Source: Candidatus Avelusimicrobium cornigerorum
Lineage (GTDB): Bacteria > Elusimicrobiota > Elusimicrobia > Elusimicrobiales > Elusimicrobiaceae
Direction: 5' to 3'
Assembly (NCBI GenBank): GCA_002309715.1
Contig: DBXW01000002.1
Span: 42,614-106,208, forward strand
Length of the DNA stretch: 63,595 nucleotides
This document shows positions 23,641 through 32,227 of the stretch, in pieces. A program made the position numbers and the translations under genes. Below the pieces are notes generated by a model that saw only the letters and a list, made by a program, of their open reading frames with translations, did no database searches and was not told the DNA's origin. The first letter of the stretch is position 1; every line of letters begins with the position of its first letter.

Positions 23641-26025
23641 TTAGCGCAGTTCCGCACCGACCGCCGTCTTTAGTTGTTCCACAATGCGGTTAAAGGCGTC
23701 GTCGGTTTCTTTATCTTTGAGCGTGCGTTCTTTGTTAGAAAACGCCAAGGAAAACGTCACACTCTTTTTACCGGCGGGCAAGTGTTCGCCCTCGTACTTA
23801 TCAATCAGATGATACGATAAATCAACGTCTAAAGGTGTTTTGTCCAGCGCAGAAACGATTTGCGCGTACGTGACGGCTTTATCTACCACGACGGACAAAT
23901 CGCGCAAAGACGGCGGGAACACGGCTACGTCTTTAGCGGGTTTAAAATCTTGCGCCGAAAACCCTTTTTCAATTTGTTTGGTGGCAAATTCAAACGCCCA
24001 CACGTCGGCCGTTTTTATACCAAACGCTTTTAACGTAAGCGGGTGGAGTTTGCCAAATTGCCCGATCGCTTTGCCACCCAAAACAATATCCATGCAGATT
24101 TTGGGGTGCATATAATTGGGCACGTTTTTAGACGGCACAAAACTCACGCCGTCCACGTGCGAAAACACCGCTTGCATAATGCCTTTTAAGAGGTAAAAGT
24201 CAACCGGTTTTTCCGGCGCGGCGAAAAATTTTTCTTGCTCTAACGAGCCGCACAGCACGCCGGCTACGCCGTAATTTTCCACCGGGAACCCTTTGATATT
24301 TTGGAAAGTTTTAGTCGTTTCAAATAACGCCAAGTTGCGGTTGCCGAAACGCAAATTGCTTTCTACGTTTTTGAGTAACGCAGGCAATAACACGGGGCGT
24401 AGATAGTCCCACCCTTGTGCCAAAGCATTTTTGATTTTAATGCAAAATTGCGGGTTTTGGGCAAGCGCTTTTAATTCTTTCTCGCCTACAAAATCAATGT
24501 TTTTGCACTCGCAAAAACCCAGCCCGATTAGTTTTTGCGCAAACTGCCGCCCCAGTTCAATGCCTTTGGGTGCATCCACGAACGACACAAACGCGCGCGA
24601 AGGGGCCACCGGAATTTGGTCGTATCCGGCAAAGCGGGCGGCCTCTTCGGATAAATCCCACTTGTGGTTTAAATCACGCCGGTGGGTGGGGGCAACAAAA
24701 GTCCATTTGTCGCCGTCTGCGTGAAATTCCAAGGCAAGGCGCGAAAAAATTTCTTTTAATCTTTCTTCGGAAATTTGCGTACCTAAAATACGGTTAATTT
24801 CCGCGGGGGTAAATTCTACCGCCGGGTTTTTATACGGCGTGGGGTAAACGTCGTTAATTTCGCTCGCCGTTCCGCCGCAAATTTGCACAAACAGTTCGCT
24901 GGCGCGGCGCATAGCAAGCAGTGCTCCGTTGACGTCTGTTCCGCGTTCAAAGCGTTGGGACGAATCGGACGACACGCCGAATTTTTTGACGGTCTTGTTA
25001 ATGGTGGGCGCGTCAAAGTGCGCGGCTTCCACGAAAATATCCGTCGTGTCTTCTTGGATCCCGCTGTTTAGCCCGCCCATAATGCCGGCCAAGGCGGTGG
25101 CTTTTTTAGTATCTGCAATTAACAAACAATTTTCATTTAAAGTTAATTCGCGGCCGTCTAAAATCGTAAATTTTTCACCTTCCTGCGCGTTGCGCACAAT
25201 CACTTTGCCGCCTTCCACCAAGCGCAAATCAAACGCGTGCATGGGGTGGCCGAGTTCAAACATTACGTAGTTGGTAATATCAACAAGCGCATTTTTAGGA
25301 TTTAACCCCATGGCAGACAGACGTATTTTAAGCCACTCGGGCGATTCGGCATTTTTTACACCGCGAATTACACGCCCGATATAGCGCGTGCACGCTTGCG
25401 GGTTTTGAATTTCAATATCTAACGCTTTGCCTTGCCCGGGGATATCGTTAATCTCCGGCAATTTAACGGGTTTATTTAACAGAGCCCCTAACTCGCGTGC
25501 CACGCCCAAGTGCGAAAGCAAATCGGGGCGGTTAGAGGTAATTTCCAACTCAAAAAGCGTATCGGCTTTGCCGTACAAAGAAGAAACATCCGTGCCGAGC
25601 GGCAGGTTTTCATCTAAAACTAAAATGCCGCGTGCGCGGGTGTTGGTTAAGCCCAGTTCATCAGACGAGCAAATCATCCCTTCTGACGCTACGCCGCGGA
25701 TCACGGCCGGCTTTAATACGTTTTTACCAAGCCGCGCACCGACGCGCGCCAACGGCACTTTCTGCCCGACGGCTACGTTGGGTGCACCACACACGACGCG
25801 TTGCGTTTTCCCACCGCCTAGGTCCAAGGTAACTAAATGTAAATGGTCGGAATCCGGGTGATTTTCAATTTGCGTAATTTGCGCGACGTTTACGCCTTCA
25901 AAATCGGCCCCCGTCGTTTCCACAGACGCTACTTCAATACCCAGGTCGGTTAATTTTTGCGCCAATTCGGCAGGCGATAAATCTAAATCAATAAAATCTT
26001 TTAACCAAGAGTATAAAATTTTCAT
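23641..26025 (-). CDS. pheT: Phenylalanyl-tRNA synthetase beta subunit
   Basis: 794 residues in the bacterial PheT order. The N-terminal MKILYSWLKDFIDLDLSP is followed by the EMAP-II-like tRNA-binding domain (about 45-150, NHPDSDHLHLVTLDLG and VVCGAPNVAVGQKVPLA), then the B3/B4 editing region with LDEN...SNRPDLLSHLGVARE, B5 with ALVDITNYVMFELGHPMHAFD, and the C-terminal anticodon-binding FDX-ACB domain (FPPSLRDLSVVVDKAVTYAQI). It pairs with PheS as a heterotetramer that charges tRNA-Phe. It lies 12 bp behind pheS. Confidence 0.97.
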   Translation of the reverse strand: MKILYSWLKDFIDLDLSPAELAQKLTDLGIEVASVETTGADFEGVNVAQITQIENHPDSDHLHLVTLDLGGGKTQRVVCGAPNVAVGQKVPLARVGARLGKNVLKPAVIRGVASEGMICSSDELGLTNTRARGILVLDENLPLGTDVSSLYGKADTLFELEITSNRPDLLSHLGVARELGALLNKPVKLPEINDIPGQGKALDIEIQNPQACTRYIGRVIRGVKNAESPEWLKIRLSAMGLNPKNALVDITNYVMFELGHPMHAFDLRLVEGGKVIVRNAQEGEKFTILDGRELTLNENCLLIADTKKATALAGIMGGLNSGIQEDTTDIFVEAAHFDAPTINKTVKKFGVSSDSSQRFERGTDVNGALLAMRRASELFVQICGGTASEINDVYPTPYKNPAVEFTPAEINRILGTQISEERLKEIFSRLALEFHADGDKWTFVAPTHRRDLNHKWDLSEEAARFAGYDQIPVAPSRAFVSFVDAPKGIELGRQFAQKLIGLGFCECKNIDFVGEKELKALAQNPQFCIKIKNALAQGWDYLRPVLLPALLKNVESNLRFGNRNLALFETTKTFQNIKGFPVENYGVAGVLCGSLEQEKFFAAPEKPVDFYLLKGIMQAVFSHVDGVSFVPSKNVPNYMHPKICMDIVLGGKAIGQFGKLHPLTLKAFGIKTADVWAFEFATKQIEKGFSAQDFKPAKDVAVFPPSLRDLSVVVDKAVTYAQIVSALDKTPLDVDLSYHLIDKYEGEHLPAGKKSVTFSLAFSNKERTLKDKETDDAFNRIVEQLKTAVGAELR

Positions 26026-26037
26026 TAAAAACTCTCC

Positions 26038-27078
26038 TTAAAATTGTTTCAGTACACGCAAGTCGTTCTCGTAAAATGTGCGGATGTCTTTGATGTTAAG
26101 CATCATCATCGCTAATCTTTCCACGCCCATACCAAAGGCATAACCGCTAAACTGTTCGGGGTCAATGCCGCAGTTTTTTAAGACGTTGGGGTGCACTACG
26201 CCCGCGCCCAACATTTCTATCCACCCGCTGCCTTTGCACACGTTGCAACCCTTGCCTTGGCAGAACACGCATTTGACGTCCACTTCCACGCTCGGCTCCG
26301 TAAACGGGAAGAACGACGGGCGGAAACGGATTTCGGCCTTGTTGCCAAACAGCCCTTTCATAAACGCGGTAAGATCGCTTTTTAAGTCGGCCATGCTGAC
26401 GTTTTTATCTACATACAACCCTTCAATTTGGTGAAATACGGGGCTGTGGGTAGCGTCTAAACTATCGTTTCTGAACACGCGGCCCGGGGCCATAATGCGA
26501 AGCGGCGGTTTGTGTTTTTCCATATACCGGCTTTGCACGTTAGACGTATGCGTGCGCAATACAAGCGGCATTTTGCTGTCTGCAAAAAACGTATCTTGCG
26601 CGTCGCGCGCCGGATGGTGCAAGGGGATGTTTAATAAATCAAAATTGTGTTTTTCGTCTTCCACCCACGGACCTTCGGCCCATTCAAAACCAAGTTGTGC
26701 CAAAATACTTGTCATGCGGTCTTGCGCGACGGACAACGGGTGGCGGTGTCCTTGTGCGACGGGATAACCGGGGAGTGTTAAATCAAGATCTACTTTGTTG
26801 AGTTCTTCGTTAATTTCTTTGGCGGCGAGGGTGTCTGTTTTCTCGTCTAATACGGCGGTCAGTTCGGCCTTTAAAGCGTTGCCTAGCGGCCCGGCGGCTT
26901 TTTTGTCTTCAATAGAAAAATCTTTGAGATTCTTAAGCAGTTCGGTTAATGCGCCTTTGCGCCCTAAGGCGGCTACGCGCAGTTCTTCCACGGCGGCAAG
27001 ATCGGCCGCATTGGAAATTTTAGTTTTATATTCTTGCGCAATCGTATCGCAAGCGGTTTTGAATTCGGAAATTGTCAT
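26038..27078 (-). CDS. pheS: Phenylalanyl-tRNA synthetase alpha subunit
   Basis: 346 residues when started at the ATG at 27078; a longer open frame to 27279 covers non-coding repeat sequence and is discarded. The N-terminal coiled-coil arm (residues ~1-90) is followed by the class II catalytic core: GHRHPLSVAQDRM, DTFFADSKMPLVLRTHTSNVQSRYM, PGRVFRNDSLDATHSPVFHQIEGLYVD (motif 2), and GYAFGMGVERLAMMML (motif 3). A Cys-rich insertion CVFCQGKGCNVCKGSGW near residue 280 is common in many bacterial PheS. TATAAT lies exactly six bases before the ATG with no Shine-Dalgarno site, so a leaderless mRNA is likely. Confidence 0.96.
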   Translation of the reverse strand: MTISEFKTACDTIAQEYKTKISNAADLAAVEELRVAALGRKGALTELLKNLKDFSIEDKKAAGPLGNALKAELTAVLDEKTDTLAAKEINEELNKVDLDLTLPGYPVAQGHRHPLSVAQDRMTSILAQLGFEWAEGPWVEDEKHNFDLLNIPLHHPARDAQDTFFADSKMPLVLRTHTSNVQSRYMEKHKPPLRIMAPGRVFRNDSLDATHSPVFHQIEGLYVDKNVSMADLKSDLTAFMKGLFGNKAEIRFRPSFFPFTEPSVEVDVKCVFCQGKGCNVCKGSGWIEMLGAGVVHPNVLKNCGIDPEQFSGYAFGMGVERLAMMMLNIKDIRTFYENDLRVLKQF

Positions 27079-27090
27079 AGTTACATTATA
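27079..27090 (-). promoter_or_regulatory. Leaderless -10 element of pheS
   Basis: On the minus strand a perfect TATAAT (27090-27085) is followed by GTAACT and the pheS ATG. There is no recognisable -35 box, but a T-run (TTTTTTTAC) lies directly upstream, as before ispH. Confidence 0.6.
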
Positions 27091-27100
27091 GTAAAAAAAC

Positions 27101-27280
27101 ACGTATGCCGGTTGCTTGCCGCACGGGCAAACCTCGGGTATGACATAATGTATGTTAATTGTCATACCGGTCCTGCGGACGGCGATAATGCGGTATCTCC
27201 CGCTTTTGCTTACGTAAGGGATGTTCCCAAATGAAAAGAAAATCGGGAGATGCCCGATAAAAACCTTCGGGCATGACATC
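27101..27280. repeat. Nested palindromic intergenic element
   Basis: The gap between pheS and the next prepilin is filled by interlocking inverted repeats. GGGTATGACA (27137-27146) pairs almost perfectly with TGTCATACCG. CATACCG (27163-27169) pairs with CGGTAT (27191-27196). ATCTCCCG (27195-27202) pairs exactly with CGGGAGAT (27244-27251). ATGCCCGA (27250-27257) pairs exactly with TCGGGCAT (27267-27274). The ends GTCAT and ATGAC also match. No open frame in it looks like a gene. The arrangement resembles families of dispersed palindromic intergenic repeats; whether it recurs elsewhere in this genome is unknown. Confidence 0.55.
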
Positions 27281-27401
27281 TTTTTATGGCACTATTTGTT
27301 GGGTTGTTTCCTGTTTAGTTATTTTTGTGTCGGTAAAATTTCCCTTGACTTGGTTTTTTTATATAATGATTTTGTCGGAAATTTACTTTAGGAGAAATAA
27401 A

Positions 27402-27926
27402 ATGAAGAATAATGGTTGTAAAAAAGGCTTTACGCTTATTGAACTCTTGGTAGTCGTTTTAATTATTGGTATATTGGCGGCGATTGCCATGCCGCAATAT
27501 CAAAAAGCGGTGGAAAAGTCCCATGTGGCGGAAATGATAACGTTTGTTGGTAATGCCAAAAAAGCAGTAGCTGCTTATTCGTTGCAAAACGGATTCCCGG
27601 ATTCGTCCGTAAGATTACTACAAGAAGGTGTTACGGATTTAGATTTAACAAAAGGGCTTTCTTTAAACTCAAATGGCGAGTATTATGAAAGCAAATACTA
27701 CGGCTATGGAATTCAGTGTACGGGTTTGATTTGCGAATTTACCATTATGCGTATTGCCGCTCCGGACGGAAGTGCAACCGGAAACGTGCACGCTAAAATA
27801 AGTCTTGGTACTAGCGACGGACGAAGCTGGCAATTTAACGGCGGAAACGCCGATAAAATTGGGCAGATTTCCTGCCGTGCTTTACAAGACCAAGTAACCA
27901 ATACGGTTTCTTGCGACGATCTGTAG
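27402..27926 (+). CDS. Type IV prepilin-like protein, solitary
   Basis: 174 residues from the ATG at 27402, chosen because AGGAGA lies seven bases upstream and it gives a normal leader MKNNGCKKG before FTLIELLVVVLIIGILAAIAMPQY. Cleavage is after Gly9, with Glu at mature position 5. The head has Cys pairs (IQCTGLICEF and SCRALQDQVTNTVSC), the last giving a C-terminal disulphide-loop pattern like classical pilins. TATAAT at 27362-27367 lies upstream, but the nearby TTGACT is only 11 bp away, so the promoter is unclear. A terminator follows. Confidence 0.88.
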   Translation: MKNNGCKKGFTLIELLVVVLIIGILAAIAMPQYQKAVEKSHVAEMITFVGNAKKAVAAYSLQNGFPDSSVRLLQEGVTDLDLTKGLSLNSNGEYYESKYYGYGIQCTGLICEFTIMRIAAPDGSATGNVHAKISLGTSDGRSWQFNGGNADKIGQISCRALQDQVTNTVSCDDL

Positions 27927-28006
27927 GCCTAAAAAGAACCGCTCGGGTGAAAATAAAATACGCTATACCGAAAGGTTCTGGTAATTAAATTATTTATGCA
28001 ATTTTA

Positions 28007-28041
28007 AACCCCCGGGACTAAATATCCCGGGGGTTATTTTT
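28007..28041 (+). terminator. Intrinsic terminator between prepilin and gdhA
   Basis: AACCCCCGGGA (28007-28017) pairs with TCCCGGGGGTT (28025-28035) and is followed by ATTTTTT. It ends the plus-strand prepilin unit; the convergent gdhA may also use it. Confidence 0.85.
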
Positions 28042-28056
28042 TGCTCTTACCGAATT

Positions 28057-29406
28057 TTATACTAAACCTTGCTCTAGCATAGCATCCGCTACTTTTTTGA
28101 AACCGGCAATGTTGGCGCCGGCCATATAGTTGCCTTTCATGCCGTACATTTCGGCGGCTTGTAAGCAACTGGCGTGGATGCTGTTCATAATGCGGCGCAA
28201 GTATTGGTCCACTTCTTCGCGTGTCCAATAAATACGCATGGAGTTTTGCGTCATCTCTAAGCCGGACACCGCCACCCCGCCGGCGTTAGAGGCTTTGCCG
28301 GGAGAATATAAAATGCCTGCCGTTTGGAACGCCGCAATCGCTTCGGGCGTGCAGGGCATATTGGATCCTTCGCACACGCATTTGCAACCGTTTTTGAGAA
28401 GCATCTTGGCGGCCGCGCCGTCAAGTTCGTTTTCGCACGCGGTCGGACAGGCAATATCGCACGGGATATCCCACGTCTTTTTTCCGGGGCGGAACTCGGC
28501 CTTGGTAAATTTTTTGACGTACTCTTTTAAACTGCCGCGGCGTACAAATACAAGATCTTTTAAGAACGCGAGTTTTTCCGCGTCCACGCCGTCTTTATCA
28601 TATACGCTGCCGTCGTAGTCCATAAACCCGACTACCTTGCCGCCAAGTTCGGTCAGTTTTTCAATGGCGTGGATACCCACGTTGCCCGTACCGGAAACGA
28701 TACAGGTTTTCCCTTCAATACTGTCCTGACGGGTGCCCAGCATATTTTGGGCAAAGTACGCAACACCATAACCGGTGGCTTCCGGGCGCAATAAACTGCC
28801 GCCCCAGTTGGGGCGCTTGCCGGTAAAAGTGCCGGTAAAAGCGTTGGTCAATTTTTTGTATTGGCCGAACATATAGCCGATTTCGCGCGCGCCGCAGCCG
28901 AGGTCTCCGGCGGGGACGTCCGTATGATACCCGATATGACGGAAAAGTTCGTTCATAAACGAGTGGCAAAAACGCATTACTTCCGCGTCGGATTTGCCGC
29001 GGGCGTCAAAGTCACTGCCGCCTTTGCCGCCGCCTAAAGGCAAGGTGGTCAAACTGTTTTTAAAGGTTTGCTCAAAGGCCAAAAATTTAAGCGAATCTTG
29101 CGTGACCGTTTCGTGAAAGCGGATGCCGCCTTTGTACGGCCCGATGGCGCTGTTGAATTGCACGCGGAAACCGCGGTTGACGTGGATTTCACCTTTATCA
29201 TCTTGCCACGGTACGCGGAAACTGATAATACGTTCGGGCTCTACCAAACGTTCCAAAATTTTTTCTTTGATGTAAACCGGATTTTGCTCTAAAACCGGCG
29301 AGAGTGTGCCCACCACTTCCGCCACGGCTTGATGAAATACTTTTTGGGCGGGATCTTTTTTTTGTTGGGCAGTTAAAAAATCTGCCATATATGCGCGAAT
29401 ATCCAT
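28057..29406 (-). CDS. gdhA: NADP-type glutamate dehydrogenase
   Basis: 449 residues, started at the ATG at 29406 because AAGGAG sits six bases upstream; an upstream in-frame start would add 11 residues. Motifs of the hexameric family: FRVQFNSAIGPYKGGIRFH, the substrate/catalytic Lys region LPLGGGKGGSDFDARGKS, PAGDLGCGAREIGYMFGQYK, the Rossmann segment CIVSGTGNVGIHAIEKL, and the C-terminal NAGGVAVSGLEMTQNS. It interconverts glutamate with 2-oxoglutarate plus ammonium. The length and motifs match the E. coli-like biosynthetic type, so NADP use is likely, but the cofactor is not proven. Confidence 0.96.
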   Translation of the reverse strand: MDIRAYMADFLTAQQKKDPAQKVFHQAVAEVVGTLSPVLEQNPVYIKEKILERLVEPERIISFRVPWQDDKGEIHVNRGFRVQFNSAIGPYKGGIRFHETVTQDSLKFLAFEQTFKNSLTTLPLGGGKGGSDFDARGKSDAEVMRFCHSFMNELFRHIGYHTDVPAGDLGCGAREIGYMFGQYKKLTNAFTGTFTGKRPNWGGSLLRPEATGYGVAYFAQNMLGTRQDSIEGKTCIVSGTGNVGIHAIEKLTELGGKVVGFMDYDGSVYDKDGVDAEKLAFLKDLVFVRRGSLKEYVKKFTKAEFRPGKKTWDIPCDIACPTACENELDGAAAKMLLKNGCKCVCEGSNMPCTPEAIAAFQTAGILYSPGKASNAGGVAVSGLEMTQNSMRIYWTREEVDQYLRRIMNSIHASCLQAAEMYGMKGNYMAGANIAGFKKVADAMLEQGLV

Positions 29407-29492
29407 GTATGCTCCTTGATGCGATATTTTAACAAACATAGTCAGGCTTGACGTCGGCTCGGTAAGCGGGCGAAAGTCCGGCTGAAATAAAA

Positions 29493-29564
29493 TACCCCCA
29501 TACAGAATCGAACTGTAATCCCCTGCTTAGAAGGCAGGTGCTCTATCCGTTGAGCTATGGGGGC
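29493..29564 (-). tRNA. tRNA-Arg (anticodon TCT)
   Basis: The minus strand folds as a 72-nt cloverleaf. The acceptor is GCCCCCA/TGGGGGT with a G-U first pair, the D arm contains GCTCAACGGATAGAGC, the anticodon stem CCTGC/GCAGG encloses loop CTTCTAA (anticodon TCT, reading AGA), and the T arm is TACAG-TTCGATT-CTGTA. The discriminator is A and no CCA is encoded. Confidence 0.95.
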
Positions 29565-29692
29565 GTCACTTTTATATATTCTACTAAAATTTTGTTAGTA
29601 AATAAACCGAAAGAACATTAGTAAGCAAAAAAATTGGTAAAGGACTCCAGAAATTGTTAGAATATAAAAAAATTAAAACATAAGGAGATGCT

Positions 29693-31264
29693 ATGCAAGC
29701 AACAACTTTTCGTAAAGCCGCATTAGGGGTGGCGGTTTTATTAGCGGCGTCCGTAGCGGGCGCACAGCAATGGCAGTTTGTCGGCACGCGCGCTATGGGT
29801 ATGGGCGGCGCGGCCGTGGCTACTTCCTTCGGGCCGGATGCACAGTATTGGAACCCGGCCGGACTTGCCCAAGAAGAGGACACCAACGAAACGGGACTTC
29901 TTATCAATGCGGGTGTAAGTCTTGAAGCTACTAAAAATGTATTGGAAGGCGTACGTAATTTGACCGATATGTCCGACCAATATAAGGCGTTGCAAACCGC
30001 ACTATCCGCCGGTTCTTTACAATCGGCTGAAGATATCAGCACTTTATTTAAGGGGCTTAATGATATTTCCGAATTGCTCGGTAAAAATACGGGTGCTTTG
30101 GTAAATGCCGATGCGGGTGCTGTGTTCAAATTCAAAAACTTTGCCGTTAGCGGACGTGCGTTAGGTACGGGGGCTATTACCCCGGTAGTGGATACCAAAA
30201 ATATTCGGTTTACTAGCTTTTCCGGATCTTTAACCGATACGACGGCTCAAACTATTCCTGCCCGCATCACAGCATCCCAAGCATTAGCCGACTCCATTAC
30301 GGCTAATGGTGTTTTGGCCGCTTTGAACAATTTGTTTGGCGTATCATATACCGCTACGCAAATGGCTGATGCAATTATTAACTCGTTACCCGGAAGTGTG
30401 ACTGACCAACAAATTTTAGATGCTATCGGCATAGCGGTTGATAATATGGGTGGCGCGTCGGAAATTTTGAATTTATATGCAGATGCTAATCCCGGTACGA
30501 CTTATAAAGACAACGAAACGTTAGTGATGGCCGATGCGGCTACGTTTGGTGAAATGTCACTCGGTTACGGCCAACAAGTAATCCCCGGTTTAAAAGTGGG
30601 GGGAAACTTCAAGGTAATCAGCGGTTACACCGCCCAAAGCGGCGTAATGGTATTAACCGAAAACGAAGATATCAAGGATATTTTAGACAAAGCCTACGAT
30701 AATAAAAAGAACTCCACCAACTTCGGTATTGATTTAGGCGTGATGGCAAATTTGTCGCAACTGTTAGACAAAGAAATTTTGTGGAACCCGCAACTCGGGT
30801 TGACCGGGCGCAACTTAAACAGCCCGAAGTTTGACCGCCCGAGTGCCCCGGCGGGTATCAATCCGGCTATTGCGAGCAATTGGCGCACCGATAAGTATGA
30901 ACTTAAACCGCAACTTCGCTTCGGTGCGGCGGTAAATCCCTTTAAGTGGATGACGGCGGCTATGGATATTGACGTAACCGAAAACGATACGATGATTGAC
31001 TCTATTAAATCGCGCCAGCTGGCTTTCGGGTTGGAGTTTAATGTTGTCAACGGGCAACGCTTTAATATGCCTGTCCGGGTGGGTTACAACCGCAATTTAT
31101 CCACGAGTTCCGTCTCTCCGTTCTATACGGCCGGTATCGGGTTTAACATGATGCACTTTTATATTGAACTCGCCGGCGCAATCAGTACGAAAATGACGAA
31201 GATTGATGATACCGACGTGCCTAACTCGGCCGCGGCTTCGTTGACGTTAGGTTTCTTGTTTTGA
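29693..31264 (+). CDS. Outer-membrane beta-barrel-type protein (PorV/TraF-like family)
   Basis: 523 residues with a clear signal peptide (RKAALGVAVLLAASVAGA, cleavage before QQWQF). The mature start GTRAMGMGGAAVATSFGPDAQYWNPAGLAQ is the signature opening of the FadL/PorV/UPF0164-like outer-membrane protein group. Alternating beta-strand patterns fill the C-terminal half (RFGAAVNPFKWMTAAMDIDV, NMMHFYIELAGAI), and it ends LTLGFLF with a C-terminal phenylalanine typical of BAM substrates. An insert around residues 80-290 is helical and Gly/Asn-rich. The function (transport, secretion scaffold or adhesin) is not clear. AAGGAG precedes the ATG and a strong terminator follows. Confidence 0.8.
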   Translation: MQATTFRKAALGVAVLLAASVAGAQQWQFVGTRAMGMGGAAVATSFGPDAQYWNPAGLAQEEDTNETGLLINAGVSLEATKNVLEGVRNLTDMSDQYKALQTALSAGSLQSAEDISTLFKGLNDISELLGKNTGALVNADAGAVFKFKNFAVSGRALGTGAITPVVDTKNIRFTSFSGSLTDTTAQTIPARITASQALADSITANGVLAALNNLFGVSYTATQMADAIINSLPGSVTDQQILDAIGIAVDNMGGASEILNLYADANPGTTYKDNETLVMADAATFGEMSLGYGQQVIPGLKVGGNFKVISGYTAQSGVMVLTENEDIKDILDKAYDNKKNSTNFGIDLGVMANLSQLLDKEILWNPQLGLTGRNLNSPKFDRPSAPAGINPAIASNWRTDKYELKPQLRFGAAVNPFKWMTAAMDIDVTENDTMIDSIKSRQLAFGLEFNVVNGQRFNMPVRVGYNRNLSTSSVSPFYTAGIGFNMMHFYIELAGAISTKMTKIDDTDVPNSAAASLTLGFLF

Positions 31265-31281
31265 TCGGTAATTTGCGTGTA

Positions 31282-31314
31282 AAAAAGGCCCGCTTTTTAG
31301 CGGGCCTTTTTGTT
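31282..31314. terminator. Bidirectional intrinsic terminator
   Basis: AAAAAGGCCCGC (31282-31293) pairs with GCGGGCCTTTTT (31300-31311). It serves the outer-membrane protein gene and, in reverse, the convergent agmatinase. Confidence 0.9.
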
Positions 31315-31325
31315 GTACGGAAAAT

Positions 31326-32213
31326 TTATTTTTTCTTCTTATCTTTTAACGCCAAATAACCCATTAAGCGGTAAATAAGTTTGGAAGTGTTAAATTCCGT
31401 AATCGTGTCCGCACTGCGTTTGCACGCTTCCACCACGTCAACAGCTACGATTTTTTTGTGTTTAATGACTTCGCGGAATAAATCTAATGCTTCATACCAC
31501 ATAAATCCGCCCGGTTGGGGAGTACCCGTAGCCGGAATAACCGACGGATCAAATCCGTCTACGTCAATGGTGATGTAAACGGTATCCGTTAGTTTTTTAA
31601 CAACTTGCGGAATTAGTTTCTTTATGTCGCGGTGTTCGTGCATTAAATAGGTAGTCACGTTGCCCGCGTTACAAAATTGCTTTTCTTCGCTGGCTACACT
31701 GCGGATGCCTACCTGTACCACTTTTACTTGGCGCGACGCCGGATACAAAGCACAGGCGTGACTTTTGGGCGTTCCTTCAAATGTCGGGCGCAAATCGGCG
31801 TGTGCGTCAAAATGCAAGATGCTTAAATTTTTGTATTTTTCAATATACGGTTGCGCAAGTGCTTGCGTGACGGTATGTTCCCCGCCGATATAAAACGGAA
31901 TCGCTTTATATTGCATTAGATTGCGAACGGTCTTATCAATGTTTTTGAAAACAGAATTGGTAGAACCTTTGCAATTAACGGCAGGTTGAGTGTTGATGCC
32001 CAATTCCCACGTTTCGGTTTTCGTTTCTTCATCCCAAAGTTCAATCTGGGTAGAGGCTTCAATAACGGCGGCGGGCCCTTTGGCAGTTCCGTGTCCGTAG
32101 CAAACCGTTTTTTCAAACGGTACGGGCACAACCACGAATTTACAAAGGGGCAGAGAACTAGTTTTGCTCTCTAGCCCCATAAACTTATCAATTTGTACGT
32201 TGTCTTCGCTCAC
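31326..32213 (-). CDS. speB: Agmatinase (agmatine ureohydrolase)
   Basis: Hydrolyses agmatine to putrescine and urea. The binuclear Mn site of the ureohydrolase family is complete: GGEHTVTQA, HFDAHADLR, and TIDVDGFDPSVIPATGTPQPGG. I place the start at a GTG at 32213 (295 residues), 14 bp after the decarboxylase stop. An ATG at 32180 is possible, and the open frame reaches 32282 but would overlap the upstream gene by 55 bp. It lies directly behind pyruvoyl-dependent arginine decarboxylase, so the two genes form a complete arginine-to-putrescine route. Confidence 0.93.
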   Translation of the reverse strand: MSEDNVQIDKFMGLESKTSSLPLCKFVVVPVPFEKTVCYGHGTAKGPAAVIEASTQIELWDEETKTETWELGINTQPAVNCKGSTNSVFKNIDKTVRNLMQYKAIPFYIGGEHTVTQALAQPYIEKYKNLSILHFDAHADLRPTFEGTPKSHACALYPASRQVKVVQVGIRSVASEEKQFCNAGNVTTYLMHEHRDIKKLIPQVVKKLTDTVYITIDVDGFDPSVIPATGTPQPGGFMWYEALDLFREVIKHKKIVAVDVVEACKRSADTITEFNTSKLIYRLMGYLALKDKKKK

Positions 32214-32227
32214 AAAATTACCGTGTA

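Noticed and set aside
27079..27279. N-terminal extension of PheS by 67 residues
   Set aside because: The extension covers the palindromic intergenic element, has no ribosome-binding site, and PheS homologues begin at the coiled-coil arm encoded from 27078.
29468..29483. String GCGGGCGAAAGTCCGGC resembling an RNase P RNA motif
   Set aside because: Only one short match, with no surrounding RNase P RNA helices and only ~80 bp between gdhA and tRNA-Arg.
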